Positions 12,501 to 25,889 of a DNA stretch of 64,000 nucleotides are shown piece by piece (the stretch's first letter is position 1; the number at the start of each line of letters is the position of its first letter). The stretch is from Xylogone sp. PMI_703 (taxonomy: Eukaryota; Ascomycota; Leotiomycetes): positions 294,362 through 358,361 of the forward strand of contig JAJTUQ010000014.1 of assembly GCA_021399445.1 (NCBI GenBank), given 5' to 3'. Below the pieces are notes generated by a model, which was given only the letters and a program-made list of their open reading frames with translations, did no database searches and was not told where the DNA came from. The position numbers and the translations under genes are program-made.

Positions 12501-15500
12501 AGAAAAAAATATACCAAAATCTTACCAATATATTCTTTATTTATAATGTCTTGAGAGTCAGAATTTAACTAAAGACAAACAGAAGATTTTTTCGAAAAGG
12601 TTTTTTAGGATTCTGAATTCTTTAATCAGATAAAGTATAAGGATTTTATAGTTTAACCTTACTAAACGAATAAACCACAAATAAACAAAAGAATAATACT
12701 AATTAGTATAACTTTCTACTTTAATAAGAATTGTATAAAGACTTAAAGATTAATCAAAAAAAATATTTTTTAGGATATATTACTTTAATAAAACAAACTT
12801 TTCTGGTATAGAATATAAAAGTTAAGAATGATTATTAAAGTCATATGGACTAACTTTAAAAAAATCATTATCAACAATTTGTATCATAATGACTTAATAC
12901 CTTATTCCTTAAGAAAAAACTTATAATTACCTAAATAGAACTCCTTTATATAGGTTATATACCACAAAGACAAAAAAAACACATATTAAGCCAAAAATAA
13001 TATATATCAAAAAATAATATTTTATATAAAATACCGAAAATAATAATATAATTATAAAATAAACCATTATTATGAATTTAACAATAAATGATTATTTCCT
13101 AAAAAGTATATTAATAACCTATATAACATAAACAAGCTTAAGAAATAAGCCTTATCTTAGCTAACCCGAGAAAAGAAATTCAATACTGAATTTGTATTAA
13201 ATATATTTATAACAAAAGAAAAAGACATTATTTGTTTAAATATTGAGTTTAACAATAAAAAACTTAAAACAATAATAAATTCCAAAAACCAAATCAACCT
13301 TATGTCGTCTAAGATCACTAAAGTACTAAAGATATTTACAAAAACTTTTAGCCAATTACTATAAATGGTCAACAGTTTGATTAACAAAAAGAAAATATTT
13401 ATTAAGACTAAACCTTTCGTTATAAAAATTAATAATCATTAAAAGAAAATCTAATTTGAGATTTCAGCTTTAAGAAAAAAAAACATCATCTTAAGATAAC
13501 CTTGGCTAAAGTTCTATGACCTGGACATCAACTGGAAAACTAAAGAATTAATATTTAAATATTATTATAATATTATATCAAAGAAATAATTAATACAAAA
13601 TGTTTTTGCTGTTAAAACGACTCAGGATAATTTCCAAAATTAGTTAAATACTCTTCTTGAAAAGTATTAAAATTATTATAAATTATTCATTTTATGACCA
13701 AAAAATATAACTTTATCTTTATACAAAAAATGAGATCATGAAATTCTTCTTCAAGAAAATATAACCTTTTTGTATAAACCTATTTACAGAACTAATCTTA
13801 CAAAAGATAAAATCTTAAAAAAATGACTAAACAAATAGACTACGAAAAGCTTTTATAAAAAGTTAAGTTCTTCGTGAAGAATATCATTAATATAAATATT
13901 AAAGTCAGATAACCCTTAGGGAAAACTATATAAAATTTACAAAACTTTAAATAATAAAACTATAAAAAACAAATACTTATTACTTTGTATTAATGGTATA
14001 CAAGATATACTTATTAAAACAAGATATTTCACGAAATTAGACTTCGTTATAAGATTTAACTTGATAAGGATCAAAGAAAGATATAAGTAATATATTGTTA
14101 TTTGAATTAAGTATAAACTTTATAAACCATTGATTATATCTTTTAGTCTGATAAACATATTAATAATTATACAAAAAGTGAATAATACAATCTTAAGACT
14201 ATATTTAGATCACTTTGTAATAATATACTTAAATAACATCTTGATTTATTCTAAAACGTTAGAAAAACATAAATAATATATACATATTATACTAAAAACA
14301 TTAATTAATAATAATATAAAATATAAATTAATTAAATATTAGTTTAATATGACAAAAATAAAATTTCTAAATAAATTAATTTCGGATAAAGAATTCTGAA
14401 TAGACCCAGAAAAGGTAAAACTATTAAAGAATAACCTACTTTAAGAATAATCAAGGAAGTCTAACAGTTTAATAAACTCGCTAACTATTATAAATAATAC
14501 ATAATAAGTTATTCAGTGAAAACTGATTTATTAACAAAATTAACAAAAAAAGATATACTTTTTGTTTAAGAAGAAAGATAAAAAAAAACCTTTTAAGAAG
14601 TTAAAAATCAGTATAATAAAAACAAAATACCAACCTATACTAATCCCGAGAAACCATACTAACTAAAAACAAATATTTCAGATAAAGTGTTAAAAAGAGT
14701 TTTATTATAAAAAATAACAAAAAACATTAAAGACTAATAACTTTCTACTCCTAGAAGTTTATTCTAGTTAAATTAAATTATAATATTTACAAGAAAGAAC
14801 TTTTGGCTATCATAAAATACTATAAACACTAAAAAGTTTATTTATATGACATAAAATATTAATTTGAGATTCTATCAGACTACAAAAATCTTACAACTTT
14901 TATGACTATTAAAAATCTTAACAAAAGACAAATATGTTAATATAAAACGTTAATATAATACTATTTCAGAATTTGTTATATTCAAAAAATAAAGAATACT
15001 AAAACCAGTACTTTAAACAAATGACCAGATTACATAAAAAAAAGTTCAAACAAAAACTGATTATATTTAAGAAAAAAAGTAATATCTTATACTTTAATCA
15101 TATATAAATATTAATAATCATATAAGTTATTGACAAAAATTAACTAAAAAAGATTAAATTAATTATTATAAAAAAGAAAAAAATTTCTAAAAATCCTGAG
15201 GTTAACTAACTCAAGAATCAAGAATTTCTAGGCATTTGATTAAAGGATAAAAAAATATTTATCTTATTAACAATTGTCTAAGAATTTGTGAAAAAACAAC
15301 ATAAATTACTTATATATAGTTACTAAAGAATTACTAAAACAAAGAATAAGTTACAACGAGAATTCTTTATCTTTAAACTTTAGCAAAAAGTTACCAAAGT
15401 TATCAATAATTATAATATTTGTCATAAAGCTAAAACATCAAGAAAAAGCTTATAAAACAATTAATATCTCTTCAAATACCAGAAAAACTTTAGACTTCTA

Positions 15501-16580
15501 TTTCATAAGATTTATCACAAGATTACTTTTATCCAGAAATGTTAACAGACTAAATAAAGATTATTATGATTTAATCCTCATTATAATAAATAAACTTATA
15601 AAACACTTTATCATATTATTATAAAAAAAAATATAAACGACTGAAGATTTAACGGAAATCACGATTTCCAGGGTTATAACAAATTATAATATCTTAACAG
15701 AAATTATTTCAAACAAAAATAAACTTTTTATATCAAAATTCTGAAAAATAATCTACAAGAGATTAAACATTAAAAGGAAAATTATTACAAAAAGATAAAC
15801 TCAGACAAATAATCAAATCAAAAGAATAAATTAGATCATAAAAGCTTATTTTTGTTATTATATAAATTATAAACAGTCAAATTAGAAAAATCTTTTACTA
15901 ATAACATAATTAACATATAATAATATAAAAAACAAAACTACTAAAGTTATACTTTTTTTTGCGAATTATGGTTACAAAACCTAAACTTACTTCATAAAAA
16001 CAGAGATAAAAAACATTTCCAAAATAGTTAAACAGTAAGTAAAAGAATTAAAGAAAATCCATAATTACTTAAAGTATAACATTAAATTTACATAAAAACA
16101 TATAAAGAAATACTATAATCAAAAATATAATATAAAACCAAAATTTAAAAAAAAAAATTTATATTATTTATAGATTTATCAAAATAATAAGACTAAACAA
16201 TAAATTAGACTAAAAAAAGATTAGTTTATACAAAATTAAAAAAAAATTAAGAAATTTAATATATAAACTAAAACTCTTTAACATTATACGAATATACTTA
16301 ATATTTTATATAGTTATACTAGAAAAAGTATTACCAAAATTATTACTGACTCTAGACTTAAAACTAAAATAAGACTCAAATATGAAATAAAAAGTTAAAA
16401 AAATCTTAGACAATAAGTTAATAAAGAATAAAAAAACAATATTTAGTCAAATGGAAAAAATAAAAAAAATATAAATAGTTAAATACATAAAAACCTGAAA
16501 AACATTTTATTAACTTTAATAAACTTTTAGAAAAGTATAAATAAACAAAGTAAACCAGGACAGATCAAATAGAATATCAG
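12500..16580 (+). pseudogene. Element A pol: protease to chromodomain
   Basis: Protease remnant about 13180-13460: IKFNNKKLKTIINSKNQINL, where the Asp of the D-S-G triad has become Asn. Reverse transcriptase about 13790-14460 with YLNNILIYSKTLEKH, the YXDD box decayed to YLNN. RNase H about 14640-15060, integrase about 15290-16000 (zinc-binding region KTSRKKL near 15430, then the core), and a chromodomain remnant near 16440-16550 (KPEKHFINFNKLLEKYK). The frame is broken throughout. Orthologous parts of C2 confirm the domain order. Confidence 0.8.
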
Positions 16581-16589
16581 TATAAACAA

Positions 16590-17215
16590 AGAAATCAGTG
16601 TTAAAGAAGAAAATTTCAAAAATCCAGTCTTTATTAACTAAATAGTTTCTGATTATTATAATATTTTTTTTTCTTTCTTTTTCTTGGGTTTCTTTTTCTT
16701 TTTAACAATATTTAGTTTATTTAACAATTTTAGACCTTGACAAAATATTTTTATTATATATATTCTAAACATTTTATGTTATTTGTTAAGGTAAAGGACT
16801 TTTGCCTAAGTTTTGATGACTTTTTGTTAAGTTTTTAATCACAAAAAGTTAGCTTTTTCTTAATCTTCTGAAAGTTTTTGCTCTTTGTGACTAAATACCT
16901 CCTAATCAGCAGCTGAAAGGCCATAAATATCATATTTTGTACTGTTATTTACTTTGATGTATTCTGAGCATTTTAACGAATCTGGAGTAATTTAATATAT
17001 TAGTTTTTTCTTTTTGTATTTATTATAAAAAGATATTTTGATTTCAGTATCTTTAACATAAATTAATAATTTTGGTAAAACTTTTTTTTTCCGTTTTTGT
17101 ACAGTTTTGTTATAATTCTGTTCAAGTTTATGTTTAAAAGATATAATGAAAAGGAAAGAAGGTTTAGATTGTTGTAAAATCTTATATGTTTTATTTATAA
17201 AGCTTTAAGACAAAG
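16590..17215 (-). pseudogene. Antisense Zn2Cys6-like gene of element A
   Basis: Opposite in direction to element A pol. At 17027-16932 (minus strand) six Cys or Tyr-for-Cys positions are spaced C-X2-C-X6-C-X8-C-X2-C-X8-C, including KCSEYIKVNNSTKYD and a basic loop KKKKLI. A charged stretch with GLSAADXEVFSHKEQKLSED follows, probably helical. Stops lie at sites expected from RIP. The spacing fits Gal4-type zinc clusters; function unknown. Confidence 0.65.
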
Positions 17216-17235
17216 CTAAGTTAAGAAAGGAATAA

Positions 17236-17835
17236 TGTCATAACCTTATAAGGTTATAATAAACGACTTAGTTATATAGTTTTTATAGTCATTACCTTAG
17301 TTAAATAAGTATAAATTAAGACAATTATCAGGGATTTAGTTATAGTATCATTAATATTATTGTATTATTAATATTAACAAAAGGATAATATAAGTTCAAT
17401 ATTAGTATTATAAGAAAGATTGTATAAGTTATAAAATAATATTATTGAAATTATAGTATTAACTTTTTGGTTATATTAGCTAAATAGTAATATTATTAGA
17501 GAAATAATATTACTTTTCTGTTTATGTTAACGAATTACTCGTATATGTAAAAAGCTAGTATTAATAGTTAAATGGATATCTGGATTAGATAAGCAAATCT
17601 CATGAATCTTATAAATCTTTAGAAGGATTGATAAGATCAATGAGACTCAAAGGAAATTCATTTTTTATATAAGTAAATAAATTCATAATAAATAAAAGCT
17701 TTATGTTTAACTTAACTGATTTATAACATACCTGCATTTTATAGTAAAATTCTATAATCTAAGTTTCACTTGCTCTCTTGACCTCTTAAGCTTATTATTT
17801 AAGTAATAACCAATCCTCAATGTAGGAATGTTATA
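17236..17835 (+). repeat. Element A 3' LTR (600 bp)
   Basis: Starts TGTCATAACCTTATAAGG and ends GGAATGTTATA. Followed by GTTAA (17836-17840), which duplicates 3666-3670. The LTR is uninterrupted, so it shows what B1 broke in the 5' copy. Confidence 0.92.
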
Positions 17836-17840
17836 GTTAA

Positions 17841-20800
17841 TAATTTATGAAAAGTTTTAAAATAATTTTTATTAAGTTAAATAAGAATCTTCGAAAAGAA
17901 AAGAATATATTAAAATCTTATTAATATATTCTTTATTTATAATATTTAAGAAATCAGAATTTAACCAGAAATAAGCTAAAGATTTTTTCAGAAAAACTTT
18001 TTAAAATTTTAAACTCTTTAATCATATAAAGTATAAGAATTTTATAACCTAATTTTATTAAACAAATAAACCATAAATAAATGAAAAAATAATATTAATT
18101 AATATAACTTTTTACTTTAATAGAAATTATATAAAAACTTGAAGATTAATCAAAAAGAATATTCTTTAGAATATATTATTTAATAAAACAAACTTCTTTA
18201 GTATAAAATGTAAAAATTAAAAATAATAATTAAAATAATATAAATTAACTTCGAAAAAATCATTATTAACAGTTTATACTATGACGATCTAGTATTTTAT
18301 TTTTAGGAGAAAATATATAACTATTTAAACAAGATTTTTCTATATAAGTTATATATTATAAAAACAAAGAAAAAACATATTAAACTAAAAAAGAAATATA
18401 TCAAGAAATGATATTTTATACAGAATATTAAAAACAATATTATAATTATAAAATCAACCATTATTATAAATTTAATAATGAATAAATATTTTCTAAAAAG
18501 TATATTAATAATTTATTTAATATAAACAAGTTTAAAAAACAAGCTTTATTATAACTAACCCAAGAAAAAAAATCAACATTAAGTTCATATTAAATATACT
18601 TATAACAAAAAAAGAAAAAACTATTTACTTGAATATAAAGTTTAATAATAAAAAACTTAAAACAATAATAAACTCTAGAAACCAGATTAACCTTATATTG
18701 CCTAAAGTTACTAAAGTACTGAAGATATTTATGGAAACTTTTAGTTAACTTTTACAAATAATTAATAATTTTATTAATAAAAAAAGAATATTTATTAAAA
18801 TTAAACTCCTTATTATAAAAATTAATAATTATCAAAAGAAGATTTAATTCGAGATTTTAACTTTAAGAAAAGAAAATATTATCTTACAATAACTTTAACT
18901 AAAATTCTATAACCTAGACATTAACTAGAAAACCAAGAAATTAATATTTAAATATTATTATAATATTATACCAAAAAAATAATTAGTATAAAACGTTTTC
19001 ACTGTTAAACAATTTAAGATAACTTCTAAAACCAGTTAAACACTTTTCCTGAAAAGTATCAAAATTATCACAAATTATTTATTCTATAACTAAAGAATAC
19101 AACTTTGCTTTTACATAAAGAATAAGATTACGAAATCTTTCTCCAAAAAGGTATAACTTTTTCGTATAAACCTATTTACAGAACTAATCCTGTAAAGGAT
19201 AAAATCCTGAGGAAATGACTAGACAAACAGATTACGAAAAGTTTTTACAGAAAGTCAAATTCTTCGTAAAAAGTATTATTAATATAAACATCAAAACCAA
19301 ATAATCCCCGGGGAAAATCATATAAAGATTACAGAAATTTAAATAACAAAACCATAAAAAATAAATACTCATTATTTCATATTAATAATATATAAAATAT
19401 ACTTATTAAAGCCAAATATTTCACGAAATTAGACTTTACTGTAAGATTCAACTTAATAAAGATTAAGAAGAAACATAAACATTATATTATTATTCGAACT
19501 AAATATAAACTCTATAAACTATTAATTATACTTTTTGATTTGACAAATATACCGACAATCATACAAAAAATGAATAATACAATTTTGAAACTATATTTAG
19601 ATCATTTTGTAATAATATATTTGAATAATATTTTAATTTATTCTAAGATATTAGAAAAACACAGACAATACATTCGTATTATACTAAAAACATTAATTAA
19701 TAATAATATAAAATGTAAGTTAACTAAATATTAGTTTAATACGACGAAAATAAAATTTTTAAGTAAAATAGTTTTAAATAAAGAATTCTAAATAAATCCA
19801 GAAAAAGTAAAAATCATTAAAGAATAATTTACTCCGAAAACAATCAAAAAAGTTTAATAATTTAATGAATTCGTTAATTATTATAAACAATATATAATAA
19901 GTTATTTAGCAAAAACTAACTTATTAATGAAGTTGACGAAAAAGGATATACTTTTTGTTTGAGAAAAAAAACAAAAGAAATTTTCCAAAAAGTTAAAAAT
20001 CAATATGATAAAGACAAAATACTGACTTATGTTAATCCCGAGAAACTATATTAATTAAAAATAAACACTTCAGACAAAATACTAAAAAAAGTCTTATTAC
20101 AAAAAGATAACAAAAAATATTAAAGACTAATAATCTTTTATTCTCGAAAATTTATTTTAGCTGAGTTAAATTACAATATTTACGAGAAAGAACTCTTGGT
20201 TATCATAAAATATTATAAATATTAAAAAATTTACTTATATAACATTAAATATTAGTTTAAGATTCTGTTAGACTACAAAAATCTTATGACTTTTATAATT
20301 ACTAAAAATTTTAACAAAAAATAAGTATATTAATATAAAACATTAATATAATACAATTTCAGAATTCGTCATATTCAAGGAACTAAGAATACTAAAATAA
20401 ATACTTTGAACAAATAATTAGACTATATAAAGAAAAGTTCAAAACAAGAATTTATTATATTTAAGAAAGAAAATAATATTTTATGTTTCATTTATATACA
20501 AATATTAACAGTTATATAGGTTATTAACGAAGAATAATTAAAGAAAATAAAAATAGTTATTATACAAAAAAAAGAAATTTCTAAAGATTCTGAAACTAAT
20601 TAACTTAAGAATCAGGAATTTTTAAGCATTTAGTTAAAAGATAAAAAAATATTCATCTTACCAGTAATTATTCAAGAATTTATGAAAAAACAATATAAAT
20701 TACTTACATATAATTATCAAAAAATTACTAAAACCAAGAACAAACTATAACAGGAATTCTTTATTTTTAAACTTTAACAAGAAATTACCAAAATTGTCAA

Positions 20801-21960
20801 TAATTATAACGTTTGTTATAAAGCTAAAATATCAAGAAAAAAGCTCATAAGATAATTAATGCTTTTTCAAATACCAGAAAAACTTTAAACTTTTATTTCA
20901 TAAAACTTTATCACAAAATTACTTTTATCAAGAAATGTTAACAGACTAGACAAAAATTATTATAACTCTATCTTCATCATAATGAACAAACTCATGAAAT
21001 ATTTTATTATATTATTATAAAAAGAAATATAAACAACAGAAGACTTAATAGAAATCATAATCTCTAAAGTTATTATAGAATATAATATTCTGTCAGAAAT
21101 CATTTTAGACAAAAACAAATTTTTTACATCAAAATTCTAAGAAATAATCTATAAGAAATTAGTTATTAAGAGGAAAATCATCATAAAAGGATAAACTTAA
21201 ACAGATAACCAGACTAAACAGATTAACCAGATTATAAAAGTTTGTTTTCATTATTATATAAATTATAAATAATCAAATTAGAAAAATCTTTTATTAATAA
21301 TATAATTAACATAAAATAATATAAAGAGTAAAACTACTAAAGTTATATCTTTCTTTGTAAATTATAATTATAAAACCTAAACTTATTTTATAAAAATAAA
21401 AATAAAAAACATTTTCAAGATAATTAAATAATAAACAGACAAATTAGAAAAAATCCATAATCACTTAAAGTATAATATCAAATTCGTACAAAAATATATG
21501 AAAAAATATTATAATTAAAAATATAATATAAAATTTAAACTTAAAGAAAGAGATAAAGTTTATATTATTTGTAGATTTATTAAAACAACAAAACTGAACA
21601 ATAAATTAAACTAAAAAAAGATTAACTTATACAAAATAAAATAAAAACTAAAAAATCTAATATATAAACTAAAATTCTTTAATATTATATAAATATATTT
21701 AGTATTTTATATAACTATACTAGAAAAAATATCATCAAAATCGTTATTAGTTTTAGACTTAAAGCTAAAATAAGATCTAAACATAAAGTAAAAAATTAAA
21801 GAAATCCTAAATGACAAATTAATAAAAAATAAGAAATATTACTTAGTCAGATAAAAGAAATAAAAAAAATACAAATAATTAAATATATAAAAACTAGAAA
21901 AATATTTTACTAACTTTAATAAGTTTCTAGAGAAGTACAAACAAATAAAACAAGTTAGGA
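17841..21960 (+). pseudogene. Element D: rest of gag, then pol
   Basis: Resumes gag after the element A insertion. Protease remnant about 18560-18870 (INSRNQINLILPKVTKVL, catalytic Asp lost). Reverse transcriptase about 19150-19880; the best preserved part is 19540-19734, MTNIPTIIQKMNNTILKLY then IIYLNNILIYSKILEKH. RNase H about 20040-20450, integrase about 20690-21420, chromodomain remnant near 21830-21950. Very many stops. Confidence 0.78.
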
Positions 21961-22500
21961 CAAATCAAACAAAACATTAACATAAACAGAAAAATCAGTG
22001 TCAGAGAAGAAAACCTCAGAAAAGCTAATTTTGGCCTGATGAATAATTTCTGTTTATTATAACATCTTATCTTTTTTTTATTTCTGTTTAATTCTTTTTT
22101 CTTCTTTTTCAATATTTAACTTATCTAAGGAATAAAGACTTTAACAAACCATTTTAACTTTATACTTGTTAAATAAATATTATTATTTTCATAAACAAAG
22201 AATCTTTATTATAATGTTTTCTTTTTCCTTTTTTAACTTCTTACATTATTTATCAATAATTTCTTAACTTTTAATTAAGATAATCTTTATATTATAATTA
22301 GTATACTTTTTTCGAATACACTTTATACACCAAAATGATTTATTAAAATCAACCAAATACTTATAACTCTTAATTTCACAAAGAAAACAAAGAATCATCT
22401 TATCATTAATATTATTAAAATAATAAATTAGATAAATATGTTTATAATCTTTCTTAAACTTTTCAATGTCTGTAAATTCAAGATAACACTTTAGGAACAT
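21940..22500 (-). pseudogene. Antisense Zn2Cys6-like gene of element D
   Basis: Opens at ATG 22500 (MFLKCYLEFTDIEKFKKDY) and stays open for 78 codons; the same start and sequence recur in element E at 61798. The cluster at 22389-22294 reads ILCFLCEIKSYKYLVDF, then WCIKCIRKKYTNYN: C-X2-C-X6-C-X9-C-X2-C-X7-C with two positions now Tyr. The downstream charged part is broken. The conserved Met shared with E supports this start and supports a real coding sequence against the direction of pol. Confidence 0.72.
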
Positions 22501-22587
22501 AATAATAATAAAAAAGTTTAGATTATTATAAAAATTTTTATATCTTAATTATAAATTTTAGAACAAACTAAGTTAGAAAAAGGCTAA

Positions 22588-23215
22588 TATTATAATTTCA
22601 CAAAGTTATAACAAATAACCTGAGTATAAAGTTTTTATAATTATCATTTTAGTTAAATAAGTATAAATTAAGATAATTATCAAAGACCTGGTTATAATAT
22701 CATTAATATTATTATATTATTAATATTAATGAAAAAATAGTATAAGTTTAATATTAATATTATAAAAAAGATTATATAAACTAAAAAATAATATTATCAA
22801 AATTATAATATTAACCCTTTGGTTATATTAACTAGATAATAATACTATCAGGGAAATAATATTACTTTTTTGTTTATATTAATTATTCGTTTATAAATAC
22901 AAAAAGCTAATATTAATAAATAAGCAAACATATAATAAAGAAGACCAAATAAGATCCCTTGAATCCAGGACCAGATAAGATCTCCTGAATCCAGGAACAG
23001 AAAGATCCAGGAAGATCTAATTACTAATATATACTATATAAGTAGATAGTTTTACAATAAATAAAAGTTTCGTGCTTAACTCAATTGATTTACAGCATAC
23101 TTGCATTTCATAGTAAAGTTCTACGTTTTAAAGTTTCACTTGCTCCCTTGACCTCTTAAGCCTATTATTTGAGTAATAGCCAAACCCCAACGTAAGAACG
23201 TTATATAACCATTCT
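22588..23215 (+). repeat. Element D 3' LTR (628 bp)
   Basis: A-type LTR in decayed form, starting TATTATAATTTCAC and ending AACGTTATA. A GATC-rich block at 22951-23020 (repeats of AGATC and CCAGGA) precedes a TATA-like TATATAAGTAGATAG near 23034. The adjoining sequence after 23215 belongs to a MULE transposase. Confidence 0.88.
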
Positions 23216-24383
23216 GTAAATTTAGCTATAACTTATCCTTAGTATAGAATAAGAGTTTTAAACGTTAAACTGAAGACTTAAATTATAGTTTATATATATG
23301 TTAACATGACTAATAACCAGATTATTGATATAATAGTTCTTTAATACTCAGGAACTCTTTTAAAGTTTAATGATATTATTAATATTACACAAAAAGTAGA
23401 TTAAGTGATTTAGGTAGTAAAACGTTAATTCAATAGTTATTATATATTATATTATGTTCCTTGATTTATTATTTATTAACAAACTAGGTCAAAACTTAAG
23501 TAAAGAGGCTTATATGAAGTATATATTATTAATAATAATAATAATCTTCTTTAGCTTTTTTATATTGATTTTACAGTAATAATAATATATTGATAATACT
23601 TTGATATCCTCTTTATAGATTATATTTATAAGATTAATCGATTTTGTTTATTATTATTTAATATATATATTATAACTAGTGGAAATTAAGTTAGTATTCT
23701 TCTTTAACAAGACTAAAGAGTTATATGATTAAGCCTTGGGACAGCTTAAAGATATAATGAATAAGTATAATATTCTAGAGTTATTTTTTATTGTAACTGA
23801 TAAGGAATTAGTTTTAATGAATAATATTGATTTATACTTCGTTGATTTTAATCATTTTTGTATAAATGATATATTAATATAAATGTATTAACAAGAATTA
23901 AAAAGGTTTTTTATCTTTATCTAAAAAGAATGATGTATAACAAAAGTACTCTACGTTTCAGGAGTTTATGAAAGTATAGAGAATATTTCTTGAATCGAAG
24001 ACTTTAGATGTTTATTTATTTAATTTCATTAAACTTTATGCCTTTCTTGATAGAATAGTTAAATATGCTAAGAATATATGGTTAATTCTATGGAAAGAGA
24101 AGTTAATACAGTATTAGATTGATCAACGTTATCATTTTGGGGTAATAGTAATTTCTTCAATCGAAGAGTGTTATAACACTTTAAAGGTATATCTATAATG
24201 TAGAAACGAAGACCTTAATAATGTATTTGAAAAGGTAATTTTGTTTTAGACTATTCAGCAAAGAAGTATATTTACAAATATAGTTCAAGAATAATTCTAA
24301 ACTAAACATTATATTAATATATTATTCTTTGTGATAGTTATTAGTCAAGTTTATGATTATATGTTTTAGAAAATATTAGCTAA
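23216..24383 (+). pseudogene. Mutator-like (MULE) transposase, N-terminal and catalytic part
   Basis: DDE transposase of the fungal MULE/Hop type. DYIYKINRF at 23628 fits the first Asp region of these enzymes. FIVTDKELVLMNNIDLYF with Asp at 23799 is the second Asp, in the same frame. After a frameshift, WLILWKEKLIQY, then DQRYHFGVIVISSIEECY with Glu at 24163, is the block carrying the third acidic residue. The coding sequence breaks at 24383 (FXKILA) where element C1 inserted, and resumes at 46237. The flanks GCTAA and ATTGA can both derive from GCTGA by RIP transitions. Confidence 0.85.
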
Positions 24384-24927
24384 TGTCATGACCCAAGGTT
24401 AACAGCCGAAATTTACCAGTAGAATTATACTTCTATAGGCTAGCATAAACTTTATAACAATAAAACTTAAGATGGCAGTAAGGATATTATTAATGGTAGT
24501 CATGATTAATAATAGTCTATTAACAAGAATTAATTAGAAGAAAAGCATTAATAAGAAGTTTTTGGTAAAATTTTATTGACAGAATCTTATTACTAAATTC
24601 TGGGCAAAAGAATCCTACCAAGCAGTTAGGTCATATGATGAATTATGACTTTTGTAGGATCTTGAGGATCTAGGGATCCAAAAGATCAAACCTCAGGACG
24701 TGATAAATCCGTGGATCCTAGGGATCTAAAGATTTTAACTTAAATTTACTCATTATATAAATAAATAATTTCATAATAAATAAGAGTTTTATGTTTAACT
24801 TAATTAATTTATAGTATATTTACATTTTATAATAACTATCCTGAGATTTTAAAGTTATTCTCTTGCCCTTTACCTTCATCTATCATTTAAGTAATAAATA
24901 ACTTTATACTTTAATAAGAATATTATA
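24384..24927 (+). repeat. C1 5' LTR (544 bp)
   Basis: Starts TGTCATGACCCAAGG and ends GAATATTATA. Followed by CTTTGAGTACC. Homologous to LTRs at 34599-35155 and 41242-41788. Its last 150 bp also resemble A-type LTRs, while its first part differs. Confidence 0.9.
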
Positions 24928-24956
24928 CTTTGAGTACCTTGAAACTTGAAAATATT

Positions 24957-25431
24957 ATGGCCAGAGACTCATCTTTACAACAAAACCCTCAAGCCTCTGA
25001 GGCTAACCTTAACTTAATGATTAACTTCATCAAAAAGAAGTTAGACCTAAAAAAGATTAAAAGTTTCTGAGAAAACAAGTCTAAGCTAAAACTTTTTAGT
25101 TCTAAATTTATTTATATCTAAACTTACATAAGAATAAATTTCAAAATAACTTTTAACGAATTATATAATTGTTTACTTACCTAGAGAAAGAAGTATTATA
25201 ATAGACTTTGTCATACATAAAGAACTTTGAAAACTTCACTGAGAAAGATGAAAAGAGATGACAAGACATTATTAACCTGTTTATATCTTTTAAAAATTTT
25301 GAAAAAGAAATAGAAAAAGTCTTTAGAGACTTTTACGAAATTGATAAAACAGAACAATAATTGTATACTTTAAAGTAAATTGACTTGGTTTTTGTATATA
25401 ATACCAAATTCTGATAACTAGTGTTACGAAC
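24957..25431 (+). pseudogene. C1 gag, N-terminal part
   Basis: ATG 24957 gives MARDSSLQQNPQASEANLNL, similar to the C2 gag start at 35175 (MAGESSV). Continues to ACTAG (25427-25431), where B2 inserted, and resumes after ACTAA at 32288-32292. Confidence 0.75.
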
Positions 25432-25827
25432 CTAAGCCTCTACCTAGGTCTTATAAAGTATACAGGTATATACTAAGTCATAAAGGAGTTAATGAAAACA
25501 TAAGGATCAGTATAATATAATATATGATCATAATTATAATTGTATAAGTAATAATCTGTATTATAAGTTGAACATGAGGTTCTTATCCTAAGAATTATCT
25601 GAGTTTATATACTGTATAAAATACTGTTAGACCCTTTGGACCCCTTAGGTCCTCCAGGTCCTTGGACCCCTTGGACCCCTTAGGTCCTCCAGGTCCTTGG
25701 ACCCCTTGGACCCCCTGGGTCCTCTGGGTCCATCACGTGATCCCTCTGTCACAGACTATGTCAGGTTCTTTGTGTAGTCTTACTACTGAGCCTCAGGCTT
25801 GACATTGTCTGTATATACTTTATAATA
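25432..25827 (-). repeat. B2 3' LTR (396 bp)
   Basis: Begins TGTTACGAACC and ends TATAATA, for TGTGACA. The GGTCC/GGACC minisatellite at about 25630-25735 holds a roughly 35-bp unit twice, making this LTR 52 bp longer than its partner at 31944. Confidence 0.9.
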
Positions 25828-25889
25828 TTATTCTTTTTTTAGTTTAGCTTTGTCCTAAAGCTTAAGTTTAAGGTAAGAATAATCTTATT

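Larger units (their letters stand above)
3671..17835 (+). mobile_element. Complete Ty3/gypsy chromovirus A, carrying B1 in its 5' LTR
   Basis: Bounded by two 600-bp LTRs (3671-3715 plus 10543-11097; 17236-17835) and flanked by GTTAA on both sides. Without the B1 insertion and its duplication the element is about 7.3 kb. Order: 5' LTR, gag from ATG at 11138, protease, reverse transcriptase, RNase H, integrase, chromodomain, then a gene on the opposite strand before the 3' LTR. All frames are interrupted by RIP-type stops. Confidence 0.88.
2546..23215 (+). mobile_element. Ty3/gypsy chromovirus D, 5'-truncated and split by element A
   Basis: Host element of the left nest. 2546-3670 is gag sequence homologous to 11342-12440 of element A. 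It stops at GTTAA (3666-3670) and resumes after GTTAA at 17836-17840, exactly where the gag homology continues, so element A inserted here with a 5-bp target duplication. The rest of gag, pol and an antisense gene follow to 22587, then the 3' LTR. The 5' LTR and gag N-terminus are missing; the left edge joins copia sequence near 2546. It is the most mutated copy in the window and the oldest layer of this nest. Confidence 0.85.

Noticed and set aside
25630..25735. CRISPR-like direct repeats
   Set aside because: Tandem GGTCC/GGACC minisatellite without spacers, inside a eukaryotic retrotransposon LTR.
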